From contig OZ022256.1 in NCBI GenBank assembly GCA_963978905.1, positions 30,653,426-30,717,425 of the forward strand: 64,000 nt of DNA, in the 5' to 3' direction. Below the pieces are notes generated by a model. It was given only the letters and a program-made list of their open reading frames with translations, had not been told where the DNA came from and did no database searches. The DNA is from Trichostrongylus colubriformis. Lineage: Eukaryota; Nematoda; Chromadorea; Rhabditida; Trichostrongylidae. Position numbers and translations under genes: made by a program. Position 1 is the stretch's first letter. Each line of letters opens with the position of its first letter. This document shows positions 21,292-33,935 of this stretch, in pieces.

Positions 21292-24200
21292 TATATTAGT
21301 CAGCGACTAATCCGGATAAAGGCAGGTTTTTGGTCGACTGAGCATTAGCGAAAACTGTAAGAGAACGACTGAAAACAACTGCAAAGAAGTATGCGAAAAA
21401 TACTGAAAGCTAGGAATGATAGATGCGAATAAAAAAAATCATTGCCACTCGACAAACAACGATTATCGAGGGTGAGCCGAAGGACCTGTTCTATGTTATT
21501 GCCAAAGAGTGGCAAAAGGCAAGTATTGGGCGCAAACTGAAAAGCAGTCGTTACGATAATTCGGGAATGGAGACATTATACTATACTACTATTTTATCAA
21601 TGGGCTAATTAGGTGAACGTTTGCAGTAGAAGGCACGCCTAGAGCGACGCACAGGGCTCTCGGAGACCTCGCAACTAACTATCTTCAACGCAATAAATCT
21701 TCAAATGAACGCACCATGTAGTGATGTCACACACATTAATTTCACTTTCTATTTTTCTGAGGCACTAGATAGCATCTGTGCTACATTAGCAACGGTCGAA
21801 AAATCTTATACCCGTTGCCTTCAGAAAGAAAAACAAGTCTCTTGTGGGTCCCGTCCTGAATAGGCCTGATACCGTTGTGAAGTGGGCCAATTCACAACTG
21901 CCTGCAAAAAAAAAAAATATGTTGCGCGCGGTGGCCCAATGACATTATTGGGCAGTTCACACGCACACTTCGAACACAGAAAGCTGTAAGGAAGAAAAAC
22001 GGCAAAAACTCGATATCTGTCGGGTGGACAGAATACAAGACATTTTTCAAATTTCAAGTGTGCTAGGTGGTGCTGTGGCGGAAGCACAAAAACGCCCCAT
22101 ATTCATCACAGGAAACAAATTAAAGATCAACGGTCTTGTTGCGTAACGGATAACCTTAACACATCCGTCTACGAGAGATAACAGCTCTGAACGACAAATC
22201 TGAACGTGAAACTTCTCCAGTTACCTCCCAAGTGAGGAGCACGCACGTTCGCCATAAGCCTTGCTGACTGACTTCGAGCAGACTGGTAAGAAACCTCCTT
22301 TTCCGCGCACTTCCAAAACGTTTTCGTTCAATCTGAAGGGAAGGGATCAGTAAATCACCCTGTGCACTCTGATCATCATAAGTTTGATCCAAAGATTGTA
22401 CATTCTACTATTTCTACTTTTACTTAATGGAATTTTGCGAAAGACCATGTTCACTTTCTTAAATTCTTTTTTCTCCAGCACACGGCCTATGAGCTCCTCC
22501 CTTTGAATGCACTTTCTTTTGTGAGCCTTACTCGCTTGATACAACGAGTTGAGTAAAATCTTTTCATTCTGCTGAAGTGACACTGCTTTGTGGCAGCATG
22601 AGGAACTAAAGAAGTCACAGTTTCGTCCCAAAAGATTGAAACTTTATGCACCACGAAAAATTCCGCCTCACAAGTGTTTGAAGGTTCTCAAAGTTGCAGC
22701 TAATTACTTTTGAATATCACATCCAGCACATGAGTTTATAATAGAGGAGGTCACCTGAAGACGAGGTCGCCTGCTGCGCTCCAGACTATCGTCAGCAAAA
22801 TCCAACTGTTCATAGGCTACATGGACCAAACGTGAAAGAATAAACCAGGAAAACGAGACGAAACAACGGTCCTGAGAGGTGAGATTGAGTGACGGAAGCA
22901 AGGGGCGGAGAAAGCAACCAGTTCGGGCCAAGGTGCGCTTAGCGCAATCGTGCGCCGCCATACAAGTAGCGCTCAGAACGAGCTTCATCTCGCACCAACA
23001 ACACAATGGCGATATATTCACATGGTGCCTGCGAAAGACGATCGCTTGCCACATCAGACCATTCATCCTCAGACCAGGAATCGCCTAAGTAGTACTTCTA
23101 GAGAGTGGGTAGCGCTGAGCGTGTATCTTGGTCGTGAGCATGACTAAACATTCGCATGTAGAAGAACATCAGCAGTGTCGATGTTAGTTGGTTACCGTGC
23201 CATACGTGAACGACTCTCCGACGGGTGGGTTAGTTTTATACGAACGTCGTACACAAATAAAAACAGTCCGTTCGAGGAGCTCAAATCGAGGGGCAGTCTG
23301 TACTGGCTACTATCCAGATGAAATCAGTACTAGCAGGCCTTGTAGCTATGATCACTGAAGCAGGAAAAGTGCTTCGGCTTTGCTCATTCGGTTTGGTTCG
23401 AGGTTCCCAACTCAAATTTCCGATGAGCGCTACCACTCCTTCTTCTACAATATACATACAACACATACATATAAATATTTCGAGCACTACGCCAAATCAA
23501 GTATGTCAATTGTGACGCAGATTGAGTTTATCATGCTGTGCCCGGACAAGTAAACCGCTATCAGTGGACCTTGAGCTTTAAGGTATCTAACGTCCACTGG
23601 CCACTCCTTTTCAGTTGTGAAACTTGAATTTGAATCTCGTAGGCTTCATGTGAACCACAATGTCAATAGTGCTCAACGGTGCTTACCGTACACCCTTTAG
23701 AAGACCAAACCGTCTCAGTCTCTACGTGTCCGTTGTGTCTAACATTGGGCTTCTTTCAAATATGCGTATTTGATCATTATTCCAGACAGTTTCCTGAAAT
23801 GTCGTTGCTAATAAGAGCGTACAGTTTTTGCCGTCAATACCACAGAGATAGCATAAAAGATAATGTGAAAGTTCAAACGACGGATTGTGATTGCTATAGG
23901 TAAAGGATAGGGACTACTGTGGCAGCGCTTAATTCGTGATCAAAGCTCTCGCTTTAGCTTTGCTCCGAAGTACTCCTATAGGCCACGGACCCCTTCCAGC
24001 AAGCTCCGCTCACTGTCACAGTCACGCGCCTTACGTGCTCTGCATGACTGCTTGACCTATAGACTCGACCGACACGCGAATATGGTGAATGCGCGGAACA
24101 CGTTCCCACCTCCCACCCATAGGCCAACATAAAGAGTAGGGGCTCATTTATTGGGTTTTTGACCAATGCATTTCCTGTTTTCTTCACCGTCGTATTTTCC

Positions 24201-24499
24201 AGAGATGATTTCAACGTATCATGGATCTTTGAGCACACCTCGCCAACGTTACCATCGAGCTGCTGTGAACGTTGAGAAGGGGAAGACCTTTTTGTGAGAC
24301 ACTTCAAACAAAATATCCCGTCGATAAGCCATCGTGAACAGCATTTGACCTTTCCTAACCCTTCCGTAGCAGTTTCGGTTTTTATAGTCGTAGTCGGCAC
24401 TGGCAAGAGGAGGACGTCTGCCGATACGGCTAAGTCTCGATAGTTCCATAAGAAATTGAAACTATTTCCTGCTTAGCACCAATGCCTTCGTTTCCTGAC
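21292..24499. other. No gene recognised
   Basis: Short open frames in both strands without supporting splice context. A tRNA-like fragment (GCGTAACGGATAA) occurs near 22140 but cannot be completed. Nothing else was supported. Confidence 0.45.
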
Positions 24500-24502
24500 T
24501 AA

Positions 24503-25533
24503 CAAGGGAAGGACCATAGGTTGAAGTGGCCATCCGGAATGGTATACAAATGAACCGACGTATTTTCGGACGCTGATCTCCAATCTGTATTCGAAATTTG
24601 CAAAACGATTCTCTGAGCGGAGTTATGGAGGTTTTTTTGAAAAAACAATACTATTATGGTAGGTTTGGAAGCCTATAGCACGCAAGCCAGACCTTCTTGC
24701 GCAAAACCAGGGAGATTTTCGTGTTCAGGGAGTCAAATTATCCCAGAAGACAAGTTTTTAGCCAATTCGAGATTTTGACCAAATTTCGGAAAAATTAACG
24801 GGCTATAAGGTGGCACCCCATTGAACAAAGGAGAAGTCGTTGACCCTTGCCTAGGAAATGCTCCTAATTGACGCTTGTTTCGTACATTTAGTGCGATGGG
24901 CAAGTGTAAAAGGTATGTGTGGGCTATCTTGTTCAGGTTGCAGGGTTTTCTGTAGAAGAAAATTCAAAAACTACCACTTTATAACCTGGCCGCCCCCAAT
25001 TTTCCGAAGTTGGACCAAAAACTGGATTTGGCTGAAAATTTGCACAGAGGGGTAATTCGACCCCCTGTGCACGAATATCATAATCTTTTCACGCAAAAAA
25101 GCCTAATTCGTGTGGTACGGGATTCCCTTCGACTTGGTATCCTTCCCTTGTGAGTAATGTTAGCAGTTATAAATAAAGTGGCAGAGTAAATGATGGGTGT
25201 GATAGGTACCAGTCCAAGGGAACGTCCAGAAGTGGAAGAAAAGCACTTACAGACAATGAAACACAAAATGCAAAAAAAAACTCGCACTGGCGGGGAGCAA
25301 ACCCTCGACCCCTCTCCTGCAGATCCGGAGCACTACCACTGAGCTGCTGAGGCCGCTGACTGCTCAGCAACGGTCATGCTGATAAACCGTTCATTCAAAA
25401 AAAACCTTCATAACTCCGCTCAGAAAATCGTTTTGCAAATTTCGAATACAGATTCGAGATCAGCGTCCGAAAATACGTCGGACCATATGTATCCCATTCC
25501 GAATGGCCACTTCGATCCGGGGTCCTTTCCTTG
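24503..25533. mobile_element. Foldback element with about 140-bp arms, flanked by TAA
   Basis: The 1,031-bp element has long inverted arms (24503-24645 and 25392-25533). Ends are CAAGGGAAGGACC and CAAGGAAAGGACC, and the arms share TATTTTCGGACGCTGATCT and AATTTGCAAAACGATT. The flanks are TAA on both sides (24500-24502 and 25534-25536). No transposase was seen. A tRNA-like sequence lies inside near the right arm. Confidence 0.75.
25278..25375 (-). repeat. tRNA-like sequence inside the TAA-flanked foldback element
   Basis: On the minus strand GCAGCTCAGTGGTAGTGCTC looks like a tRNA 5' half with A box, and GGGTCGAGGGTTTGCTCCCC like the T arm, although the T loop is altered (GGTTTGCTCCC). It is probably a tRNA-derived SINE trapped in the foldback element, not an active tRNA gene. 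Confidence 0.5.
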
Positions 25534-26124
25534 TAAGTTATCCATGCTGTAATGAACATGGCATTGCTCTCACTGAATTCAACGAGTGTTTTGGGTAGTG
25601 ATCTCAGTCCTTTGCATGTCATTCTACCCTTAGATCGGAGCTCAAACCCCTTAGTGCTTTCGGCAAGGTTATATGTTTGCTGTCCCAAGTTGTCTGTAGC
25701 TAACGGGTGATTCAATGTACTCCATAACCTAATCTCTGCGTAGAATTTTAAGTCTTCTTCCACACTTGCTACTATGTGAGCATTGTTACTGCCTTCTCCT
25801 TTTATATGTGCTCTAAATGCTTTCATGACAGAAAATTTGTTCTAGTCTTCATTTTCCCCTCGAAACATGGCAACGGCTCCAGACTTGCTGAGCAAGTTTC
25901 TTATCGCGTCTACACGAGCCGTTTTTTGGCGATATGCTTGGTTCCTCGAGAAGCCTAACCGGTCTGGAAACTGCCAGTAAGCGTTCATGCATGTGAAGAA
26001 GTTTTCTTCAACCTGCGCAAAATTGGGGTTTCACCCTCTATCGGGTCGACACTCACGTTTACTAGGTGCTACTTATGCCATCGAAGGAATCCAAGTGCAA
26101 ACCGAGCTGTGATGGAGAAAGCTA

Positions 26125-26631
26125 CAGTAGCGCTCAAGAGTCTTCGGCGAAATGGTCTTTCACTTGGGTTTTTTCACTTGTAACTTTTTTGCAACTGCAC
26201 CGATTGAAGAGAAATTTTAGCATGTTGTCCTTGGAGACACTGCATACTTAACATACTAATTTGGCGCGCAACGGTGTAGGTTACGTGGTTATATGAAATT
26301 TATTAATTTTGGCATGCCATCGCTATGCCGTCCCGCTGTGCCGCTGTCATCAAAAGTCGTGGTCTTCCTGTAAAATATTAATGTTCTCTGAGGCTTGCTC
26401 TTTTTGTTTTTGTATAGAAAACCGTTTTTCTTGAACAAGCCTTTTACTTTTTTTGGGTGGTCTTGTAGTAAATTCTTGTAAAAAATCATGAAAAGTGGCA
26501 AGCGGCGCTCAAGTGGAAGGAAATGTTGGCAATAGGTTCAGGCACCACATATTAAAATTTTGTCAAATTTGGTCAAGTAGAAAAAAAGTTATGACAAAAA
26601 AATTTTGGCCGAAGACTTTTGAGCGCTACTG
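26125..26631. mobile_element. Tc1-like non-autonomous element
   Basis: The 507-bp element is flanked by TA, with inverted ends CAGTAGCGCTCAAGAGTCTT (left) and CAGTAGCGCTCAAAAGTCTT (right, reverse complement). Ends beginning CAGT with a TA target fit Tc1-type transposons. The minus strand keeps a short open frame (DHPKKVKGLFKKNG) that may be a transposase relic, but no DDE motif could be fixed. Confidence 0.8.
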
Positions 26632-27374
26632 TATATGGATACGATTCAAAATGGTGGTAACACATATGCGATCGAAGCTCTGCCAGCTTTTCCCAAGCGA
26701 GCTGTATGGTTAAAATTCACTGGAACTGCAGTCTTACACCTGCATTAAGGCGGAGTTAACTTTTGTGCGTTTGCGTCGGGTGTGCTTTGGACTTCGATGA
26801 AAACTCATTTTTCGAATTTATCTCGAATGATATGGATTGCAATTCCCATCTGGGCTGCTTTCATACTTTGCAGCACCGGCGTCGACGACGGCAATCGAGC
26901 ACCTGGAGGTACGCCGGTGCCGCAACATGTGTAGGCGACCTTACACTCGTTGCGCTTACACTGCCACTGCCACGTGAAGGTCGATGGCGTTCAAGGGCAC
27001 ACATCTCGCATTCTGCGAATGGGCTGATCCAGTACCTAATTTCATAACGTAAACTTTGTCTGGATTTCTGAGCACGAAACCTCCCCAGTTTGTACTAGCA
27101 GTCATTTCTTCTCGAACTACCTTTCCATTTATGAAAAATAAAGCAGTATTCAGGGTTTGCGATCGCACCTACGTTTTAGGCGATCAGGTGATCAGGGGGG
27201 AAGAAGAAGATACGTATCGTAGATGAATGATACGTTCGGTTTCCTGATGGCATGATCGCTAAGTACCTTTTTCTTTCCTGATCCCCTTAGTCGCGAACTC
27301 TGAACACTTCCTAGAAGATAAAGTTTTGGCGGTAATCAATCCCTGGTTGAAGAATCAATCCCTCGTTGAGGAGT

Positions 27375-27600
27375 GTCGCGCAGTACCGTACCATTCAGAA
27401 TTGTGGTGGTAGGTGAACGCGATATGACCTATACAGATGACTTGCGAGGGCCAGCCGATATTCAAGCCAATGTTTTTATCCTTCCAGACGAGTGCGGTAG
27501 CAATTCACCAACCTCGAAGGTGATAGGCTTGCTTGGTCTGACACTAATACGGAATTTAATCCGTGCGAGTGTGCGCCACCTATCACTATGCCAACTCCTC
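27375..27600 (-). repeat. SINE-like repeat copy C
   Basis: On the minus strand this has the same body order as copies A and B: GGTGGCGCAC, GCACTCGTCTGGAAGGATAA, GGCTGGCCCTCGCAAGTCAT, then CGTTCACCTACCACCAC. The tRNA-like head is more decayed. Confidence 0.55.
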
Positions 27601-27804
27601 CCAATTATACTTTCATCTATATGCGGTGTAAAATGTTTTCCTGACAAAAATTTGTTTGGTCACCTTTCGCACACGAAACACGACACCGTTTTCAAAAATT
27701 ACTGGGTAGCTTTCGCATCTCACCTCACCACGTTGCAAATGAGTCGCACTCTGTGTCTTCCTACCAGCTCCCGGTGTCGCAACGTATGGGGCAGGTAGAC
27801 CTGG

Positions 27805-28345
27805 GTGGGGGTCGATTGGTCGAATTTTCGCGCGACCGCCCGCGGCGAACGGCGTGGCGAGTGCGAGCCGTTTGGAATTCCGCTCAAAACGCAATGGCCT
27901 GGTACCGTAGGGAACCTTTGAAGATTGCACCAATTTTCAGCGCGGGCGGCTATTTATTTGCTTTCGTTCTTATGCTTTCAGTGAGAACTGAAATATTGAA
28001 GGTGATTTAACTGTTACTGTTCTCTATCATTCTGCAGTGAGTGATCCATAGAGAAGTTTCTGCGGAAACATTAACAGTTGAAAACCTATCAGGATAACAC
28101 AACAATCAACTACAACCTCAAGTATAATAGAAGCAGTGATGTCCAGGCCTTTATTAGCTCTGAAAGACGATGGAGAGCTCATATTGCAGTCTGAGGAACT
28201 TCTAATTCACAACATATTACTGCATAGGTGCAATCTTGAAGGTGCCCTACGGTATTAAATTCTAACGTCTTGAGCGGAATCCAAACGGCTCGTACTGACG
28301 GCGCCGCGAAGCGGAAATTCGACCAGTCGACCACCACCCGGTGAA
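27805..28345. repeat. Dispersed repeat D3, two inverted copies
   Basis: 27805-27925 carries GGTCGAATTTTCGCGCGACC and GCCGTTTGGAATTCCGCTCA. 28258-28345 carries the same in reverse orientation (TGAGCGGAATCCAAACGGCT). The two face each other about 330 bp apart and may be the arms of one element. Confidence 0.6.
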
Positions 28346-28489
28346 CATACACCCCTCACAGCTCTCTTAGGAATCCTGGGTCATAATTCCTGATTAGTCA
28401 CGATCACTTTCTCACTTTCTAGATTCGAGAACAGCATTCTGGATTGCTAACGTGCCAAGTTCTCCATTCAGAGATCATAGGAAATTGAA

Positions 28490-28946
28490 ACCCTTCCGGT
28501 TACAGTCAACAGTAACGGTTACATTAGATGCGGTCACATCTATCCGCCTTAGAGCCTCGAGTTTCAAAACGTCCAGGTGTCCAGGAAAGCATCTGTCATC
28601 CTGTGAAAACCAATCATAGACACCTTGACATATTCGGTACACCTGTCCCACACCTTGAGCTTTTTCCATTTCCAAATTGCTAGAAATTTTTTTACAGCGA
28701 TTCCCGGAGAAAATCAACTGTGCAACCATGCAAGCGCAAATGGAATCAAGATAAATGACAATAGAAGCGCCCCTTTTTTACCTCTCTCGCGATCGTCCCT
28801 CGCACTTTACTTACGGTGATGAGTCCTTGAGGTTTCCGCAGCATATGCAAGGAGTGATGAGTAGCACAACAATGGAGATAGAATCGTTCTGAGAATGATT
28901 CCTCGCGGGAATGGGACTCCTGAACAATCTGCCTCGGAGATCAAAT
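28490..28946 (-). CDS. Possible exons of an unrecognised membrane protein
   Basis: Two pieces on the minus strand have good splice signals. The first (about 28946-28814) starts after a TTCATCGCCAG acceptor and ends at a GTAAGT donor. It is open in two frames; one frame has the hydrophobic stretch SISIVVLLITPCICC. The second piece (about 28605-28475) starts after GGTTTTCACAG and encodes DDRCFPGHLDVLKLEALRR and then VTASNVTVTVDCNRKG before a TGA stop. The pieces were not shown to join in phase. They lie about 500 bp downstream of cox-18 on the same strand, so a second gene of a nematode operon is conceivable but unproven. Confidence 0.25.
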
Positions 28947-29441
28947 GGCTGGCGATGAAGAAAACAGAGACACCGTACCACACGCACAATGGGTCATTTC
29001 GGGACGGGCTAGCGATAGAAGGGCGGGAAAGCTAGTCGTAGGGGTCGTGTATACAACCGCTAGGGCTCTTTCCGGTCGGCAAGCAAGGCAGTTCCAAAGC
29101 GCTGTGAATTTCCACGTTCATTTCCAGGCTCATATAACCCTTATCATGCAGACAACTACTCTACTCACTGCCTTTGCAGATTCTGTTGAAGAAAAGAATC
29201 CAAACGAGAAATAGACTATGATTTATGTAAGAGGATGCGAACCACTCATGCTGCTTACTTAATGTGCTCCCGAAGAGCCTTTTTTTCGAAAAACAACTAT
29301 GTACATGATCTCTCTGTATGAGGTATTATGTAAACAACGACATTAAGATTCAAAAGTAGACGATCCTATCTCTGGATCTCTTCAAATGACACAACAAGCT
29401 CTATGAATGACAGAACGACAAAGAACAAAGCTAATAAATAA

Positions 29442-32400
29442 TCAAGCGCGTCTCGTTAAGAAAATGTCTCTGAAAGGTGTTTTTGAATCCGTTGGTAGGC
29501 GCTTGATGCCAAGTAACTTTTTTACACTAGGATGACGTAGAAGCTGTGCTTGTATCAGCCCGGTAACCGACACAGTCAACCAGTATAATGGTATACACTG
29601 AAATAGTATGGACATAACACACGCAGAGATACGAGATGAAAACCCTGAAAAAACTGCGATCTCTCGCGAGTACAAGAAAAGTGGTGATTACCGCTGGCAA
29701 CTGCGACATGATGGTTACGGCGAAAAGTGTGAAGAAGCCGAGACAAAAATCATATGACCGCGTTTTCCAGGTGCTCATCGCCACTGGGTAAATTTTACGT
29801 TGCGACTGAAAATTGAAAATAGGACAGCGCTTCAGAGGTCCAGAGGTCGGAAAGGAAGCATCAAAGTGATTAAAAATACCACTACCAATATAGCTATATG
29901 TACTATCTAGAGCGCGTCAACAAACTCACGTAGAGGTTCAAGAATCCGAAAACTCCGACTGCAACGGGTAAAATAAAATAGGGATCAGGGGCTAGCATAT
30001 CGGGAACCCAGAGGCCGCCTGCGATGCTGGGATGAAAGTCGGCTGAACAAAGATACTAAAATGTATTTCGAAAAGGAAGCAAGCACAGTGTGTTGTTAGT
30101 GCATCAACACGTGAGAAATATAACGGGAATATCTCACCGCTGATGACATTCCTGATGGCGAACGAAGAGAAAATCCAGAGGGGAACAGTGCACATCTTGA
30201 GGTTTTGAATGCGGGTGGATTGGAGTCCATGTTCTCCCAGGTATTGAGGAACTGTCTGGGCTAACTGGAAAATTTTCAGATACTTGAAATCATGAACTCA
30301 ATCCAATTTCAAACTCGCTTTTAAGACGAATCTGGCTAAGCATTCGTCGTGCAGAGTGAGACTGTCGAGCTATTAAGCTACTTTGTTGCCAGAGCTACTG
30401 TTCCCGACACCTAACTTATCCTAAACCTCCCACTCCCATCATTGGAGAGGGGTGTGTAGTTCCCTGACCTGAAAAAGGGGTAGACTACGGCTAGGATAAG
30501 ATGTCTACGCGGCTGAAACATTAAAAGTACAGCCCCCGTCAAGAGACGAACCGGAAGAAAGCTTCGGGCGGCGCTGAGGTGAGTTGTAATTTTCGTGATC
30601 ATCTACAACACAACGTTTTGGTCCGAGCATGTATTCTTACGATTTGTCCACATCTCAATCATCATCAAATGCTCGTGTCCTGGACCGAGATAAGCTTAGC
30701 AAAAGCCCGATCTAGCGTTCAATAAGTAGTCGTAGTAGAGAATAGACGACGAGCAACGCACATCACGTGGGTGAGGTTTGGAGACACTGGAAGAGGTAAT
30801 TTCGGCCGATTGCAGAATATGAAAAGCGAGGCGTTAAATGTGCAAGAGCAAAGAAAGAGCTGGATGAAATGGCCAAAAACGCGAGGAATGAGACCCCCTC
30901 CTCACTCCTTCCCATTCACCCTCTCTGCCTCATAAGCCGCTGACGGAGAGGGCCAGACCTCGCAGCTGTAAACGTTGGCCCGCTCTAGCAGTAATCAGGC
31001 AGTGAAGCGCGATGGATCACGATAAAGACCCTAAAGTGTCCTTTACATCTCGAGTTTTGTCGAAGATCATTTATTCTCTCTGAGCTCGAATGACCTTTTA
31101 CATAGAACATCTCTTCCTGTTCTGCTTTCCTTCCTAGCCCTCGTTCCAGTGCCTCTCCCAGCCACTACGGAGTGCAACAGCAGAGCGTGTGAATGGTAAG
31201 GTATTAGGACCAGCCGTCTGCGAGCTAGAGCTGATAGTAGTACTCCAGCTAATGTTCTAGCCGAGGGCATCGTCGTTGCTTACAAAAGACATTCTCGCGC
31301 TGATACCCCTCTTACGGTATAAAGAAACACGACTGAAATCCTTCCTTGAAAAACTACATTAGCACACCGATTGAAGGGGAAGCAAGTCGAACACCTTTCA
31401 CATTTCTATAGCGATGCTTCTAGAGCCCTCTCCAGCTCGCTACACGAATGAAGGAGCAGGAAAACAGAACTATGTCCATTATTCGGAGCGAAGCTGAAGC
31501 TCTAATTTGAAATAAGATTGCTGGCGGGCACTACTTTGCGCGCGATACCATGGGCATCAGTGAGTCGATCGAACCTGATTTTTTTTCTATAAATTCTACT
31601 TATAGACTATAACAGGCTCCGCCCATTACCAGTGGTTCTCCTCCAAATTTGGTGTGCTCAAGATAGCTTGGACTTAGTTATTTCTACCGGCTTTTTTTCC
31701 TGGTCTCATGGCTGCGTTGGAAGCGAATAGTGAGCATTTTTTGTAGGGAGCGCCCACTCGAGGTGCGGTGCACCCACTGTGCCAAGACCCTTTTCTTGAC
31801 TTGAAACACATCCCTGACCTCAATCCATCTTCCCCCACGTTTGAGTCACATAAGAACTCAATTAGCAATTTTCGGTCGCAAAATCAAACATTCCAGTGCA
31901 CGCTTGCACGCTCCGCCCACCGCGGGCGGACCATAACTTGGTCCATGTGTGACCTTTACTTCTTGTCCTATGCCCTACCCATACCACTTTTCTCCGCTTC
32001 TCCACGGATCGTTTTTCATATAATGCCTAAATTCGGGACAAACGGACGGAGAGACGGACGGGCGGACGTATAGACACACGAAGCGTTTTATATACAAAAA
32101 TGCCAAAAGAGAAATTTTGCTCACGGCTCACATCAGCCAGGTATACAAAACATAGGGAAACAAAACAGATAAAAATATAGGGGCCGATTTCCGAAATGTT
32201 CTTTCAGAACAGGAGCAAGCTGAGACTACTTTCACCTTCTTCAAAATACGGGGCCTTCATTCGGCACAGTCGGGCTTCAGAGTACCTAAGGTGTCACGGT
32301 CCGCTTAAAGCCGGGTTCCGAGGTAAGTCTTTTGTGGGAAGCTTCCTATGGATTGGCCCATCGATTCACGGAAGTCCAGAGCCCTTTCTGCTCGGACAAC

Positions 32401-33935
32401 GGTGCTATGATCCGAAGTGTCACTTTTCATACCTCGAACCCACCTCCGAAGAGGTTTCAGTGGTAATGACACTTTCTGGTTCTTGGACTAAGAGAGCTGG
32501 GAACCCGGAAAAAACGGAATGTTCAAGAACACCACCCAACATGAAACCGCTGAGGTACCCAAAGGGCACGGACCTTATTGTTAGCAAGGTTGTCAACGAG
32601 AGTGACGGAATCTCGTATTTTGCCGTGTTGAGGTGACACGTCTTGTTCATGAAAAAGCTCCCGTTCCTTTTCGTGCACAAGGCTGTCGGGGTTTATAGAG
32701 TGAGGTCCGTTCTCAAATCGGGGACGGAAATACCTCGTCAGAATTTGCTGAAGTTCGACTAAAGTAGGCTTGAAAGTGGAGGAGATGAAATTACTCTTAT
32801 TTTGGCAGCTCCTGTAGGGACAAGTACACCAAATCACCAAATAAGAGGCTGAAAAAAAAAAACACTTTGCTGGAACTACGACCATAGATGCTATTCACGG
32901 CTTGATCAAGAATATAATTTATGTTCTCACTGTATCACGTTTCAATACGGTGTTTATCACGTATTGAGCAGCGACGCCAACTTGGAGCTTCAGAAATTTT
33001 TTTACAGAAATTGCCCAAAACGACCCCATGAGGTTTATTCCTACCTTTACGAGGCATTCACTTGAGTAAAATGGCCGAGAATAGAAGGACATGGCGCCAA
33101 CCAACACCAGCGGTGGGCGGAAATTCAGCGTCACATTCGGGATCAAGACAGTGAATAGCCCTCAAATGAGAACTTTTGCAAATTTGATGGAAAAGGTTGT
33201 GGTGCAAACTTGACCTAGATTGCGCCAAGATTCAAATTGCGGCAGCGCCAAAATGGTAGTCGTATTCGTGGAAGAAACTCGTATGATCCTACATTCAACG
33301 TCCAAGCGATAACTATTTCTTCGGGTCAACTGGCGGTCTTGGGTGCGGTATTTGAACAGTGACGTTCAAAGATAGAAGAAGAAAAGAAAAGAAAAGCAGC
33401 CTCAGCTTGCAATGCAAAGTTATTCAACCTACCAACTTCTCACAATGTGAAATGATTATCGGATCTCTCGTTTTCAGTTCCAGTTTCGATCTCGTGGCGT
33501 TGGGAGCTACTTCGACTTTGTAATGTTCGCCTAGCTTCTAAAGTGAGCGGAAGACTATCATTGATAAAATGTCAAAAAATGAAAAAAAGAACTGAAAAAT
33601 TTGGGCCACCTTCAAAATGCCTTCAGTAAAGAAGCTTTGAGCGTGTAGCCTTCGTGCAAACAAGTTTTCAGCAAAAATATGAAGAGGAGATGAAGCTATT
33701 CTCAATGCTACACCAGATGCCACGAATACAAGCGGCCATGAGAGACCAGCTCCATGTAGGGCTAAAATACATGTTGGCGTCCTTGTTTCTGTAATTAAAA
33801 TCCTCAGGTGAATGGGGTGGACCACTCACCTTCCATGGAAAACTGCAACCCTTGCGTAAAATAACATTCAGAGGCGTATTGAAAGAGAGGAGCAATAGCT
33901 GATGGGACAGTGCTAGACTCACGACGAGAAATCAC
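29442..33935 (-). CDS. cox-18: Mitochondrial cytochrome oxidase assembly insertase COX18 (Oxa1/YidC family), 5' end missing
   Basis: Inner-membrane insertase that helps export the C-terminal tail of COX2. Exons, in transcript order on the minus strand: 33935-33830, 33761-33610, 30264-30138, 30042-29930, 29805-29692, 29597-29442 (stop). Borders are AG/GT and phases close. Family features in order: first membrane segment GLSWPLVFVASGVALRI, second segment with MCTVPLWIFSSFAIRN, the typical loop GGLWVPDMLAPDPYFILP followed by VAVGVFGFLNLY, then a membrane segment ending MSQLPA, then CIPLYWLTVSVTGLIQAQLL and a basic tail with TPFRDIF. The tail and the loop fit COX18 better than OXA1. The first exon found is preceded by an in-frame stop before its acceptor, so the mitochondrial targeting exon must lie further upstream and was not found. 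The linker between exons 2 and 3 is shorter than in vertebrates, so a small phase-0 exon may be missing in the 3.3-kb intron. Confidence 0.88.
30815..31040 (+). repeat. Dispersed repeat D2, copy 2
   Basis: Second copy of the repeat at 9215-9455. It carries GAATATGAAAAGCG, GATGAAATGGCCAAAA and GAATGAGACCCCCTCC. It sits inside the long intron of cox-18. Confidence 0.55.
32090..32800 (+). repeat. Dispersed repeat D1, copy 2
   Basis: Second copy of the repeat at 5850-6660, lying in the long intron of cox-18 between exons 33610-33761 and 30138-30264. It shares GCTCGGACAACGGTGCTATG and TTTTGCCGTGTTGAGGTGACAC with copy 1. Open frames across it differ between the copies, so it is not a conserved coding region. 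Confidence 0.7.

Noticed and set aside
22347..22631. Lys/Arg-rich minus-strand open frame of 94 codons
   Set aside because: No splice signals, no homologous block, and composition typical of chance frames in AT-rich DNA.
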